Assembly (NCBI RefSeq): GCF_963678635.1
Contig: NC_087069.1
Span: 17,892,660-17,956,659, forward strand
Length of the DNA stretch: 64,000 nt
Origin: Symsagittifera roscoffensis
Lineage: Eukaryota; Xenacoelomorpha; Acoela; Convolutidae
Direction of reading: 5' to 3'
Part shown: positions 63,851-64,000 of the stretch, piece by piece
Numbering within the stretch: the stretch's first letter is position 1
Layout: every line of letters starts with the position of its first letter
Notes under the pieces: generated by a model
Told to the model about the DNA's origin: nothing
What the model saw: only the letters and a program-made list of their open reading frames with translations
Databases searched by the model: none
Translations under genes and position numbers: made by a program

Positions 63851-64000
63851 CAAAATGGGGGGAGTTATGATCCACCGAATAGAGCACAAGTGAGAACCAC
63901 TGAAAAAAAAAGGAGAAAGGAAACCTTTAGAGAGGTTTGGCAGGTGTGCCTGAAAACTCAATGTTAACTAAAACTTAACTAGTACCATGATCCAATAGAA
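63851..64000. other. 3' region of element E, truncated by the window
   Basis: No sequence like the 5' LTR start (TGAGATAGGGA) appears before the window ends, so the right boundary of the element is not visible. Confidence 0.5.

Larger units (their letters stand above)
58820..64000 (+). mobile_element. Ty3/Gypsy element E (5' LTR to beyond the window)
   Basis: Left LTR 58820-59027 (TGAGATAGGGA...TTTAACA), primer-binding site TGGCGCAGCC at 59028, gag, protease, RT, RNase H, then a 560-residue frame that skips the integrase zinc finger and catalytic core, and a basic tail to 63850. The right LTR is not within the window. Frameshifts separate gag/PR/RT/RH, so this copy is not functional as read. 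The zinc-knuckle type, D-S-G-S protease motif and RT with F-I-D-D put it in a lineage distinct from the giant element. Confidence 0.85.

Noticed and set aside
1-64000. CRISPR arrays, bacterial operons or ribosome-binding sites
   Set aside because: The window is eukaryotic: GT-AG introns, LTR and non-LTR retroelements, SINE and MITE; no spaced identical repeats of the CRISPR type.

Overview
This is a stretch of an AT-rich metazoan (invertebrate) genome: spliced exons with short consensus splice sites (acceptors such as TTTTCAG, TTTGCAG and TTTCTAG, donors GTAAGA and GTAATT), an animal-type nicotinamidase exon, and a dense nest of retroelements that are visibly richer in GC than the host DNA. 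The introns look nematode-like, but the sequence alone does not settle the phylum.

Region 1 (1-2148 and 26702-30013) is the landing site. It holds one nicotinamidase exon (215-471, minus), a DNA-transposon MITE (746-1072), and a Penelope-like element with a GIY-YIG endonuclease on the minus strand. That element has been split: its reverse transcriptase part lies at 26702-27318 and its nuclease part at 1774-2148. Next to the reverse transcriptase part lies a minus-strand fragment of a second Ty3/Gypsy element (27319-30013), which runs into a 200-base assembly gap.

Region 2 (2149-26701) is the main object: one giant Ty3/Gypsy-type LTR retrotransposon, about 22.2 kb after subtracting a 2,325-bp insertion. 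I deduce it from two 882-bp LTRs (TGT...ACA) differing at about 16 positions, a tRNA-like primer-binding site directly after the left LTR, and a 3-bp target duplication (CCG) whose removal rejoins the split Penelope-like frame exactly. The left LTR carries a nested, 5'-truncated non-LTR element with a restriction-like endonuclease. The interior runs: 3.1-kb leader full of ACCCTCCG motifs, gag (8490-about 10990), protease, RT, RNase H, a very long linker, integrase, an acidic tail, a TARG1/OARD1-like macro domain reached by a candidate -1 frameshift at an A AAA AAC heptamer, then a separate 1617-residue ORF with an SGNH-hydrolase domain and a second degenerate SGNH-like segment, followed by broken continuation frames to 25051. 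No envelope gene is visible. Several in-frame TAG/TAA codons and frameshifts show that this copy is decayed.

Region 3 (30214-42000 and 53800-58310) holds host sequence: a degenerate repeat block with a conserved 65-nt module, a second copy of the MITE, and two paralogous sets of exons (33674-41501 and 53866-58304) with matching introns phases, i.e. a tandemly duplicated gene that I do not recognise.

Region 4 holds two elements of another Ty3/Gypsy lineage: a badly decayed copy with both LTRs (43242-47755) and a better one (58820 to beyond the window) that has lost the integrase zinc finger and catalytic core in frame. A tRNA-derived SINE with direct repeats (57199-57489), a long AT microsatellite and G/C homopolymers complete the window.
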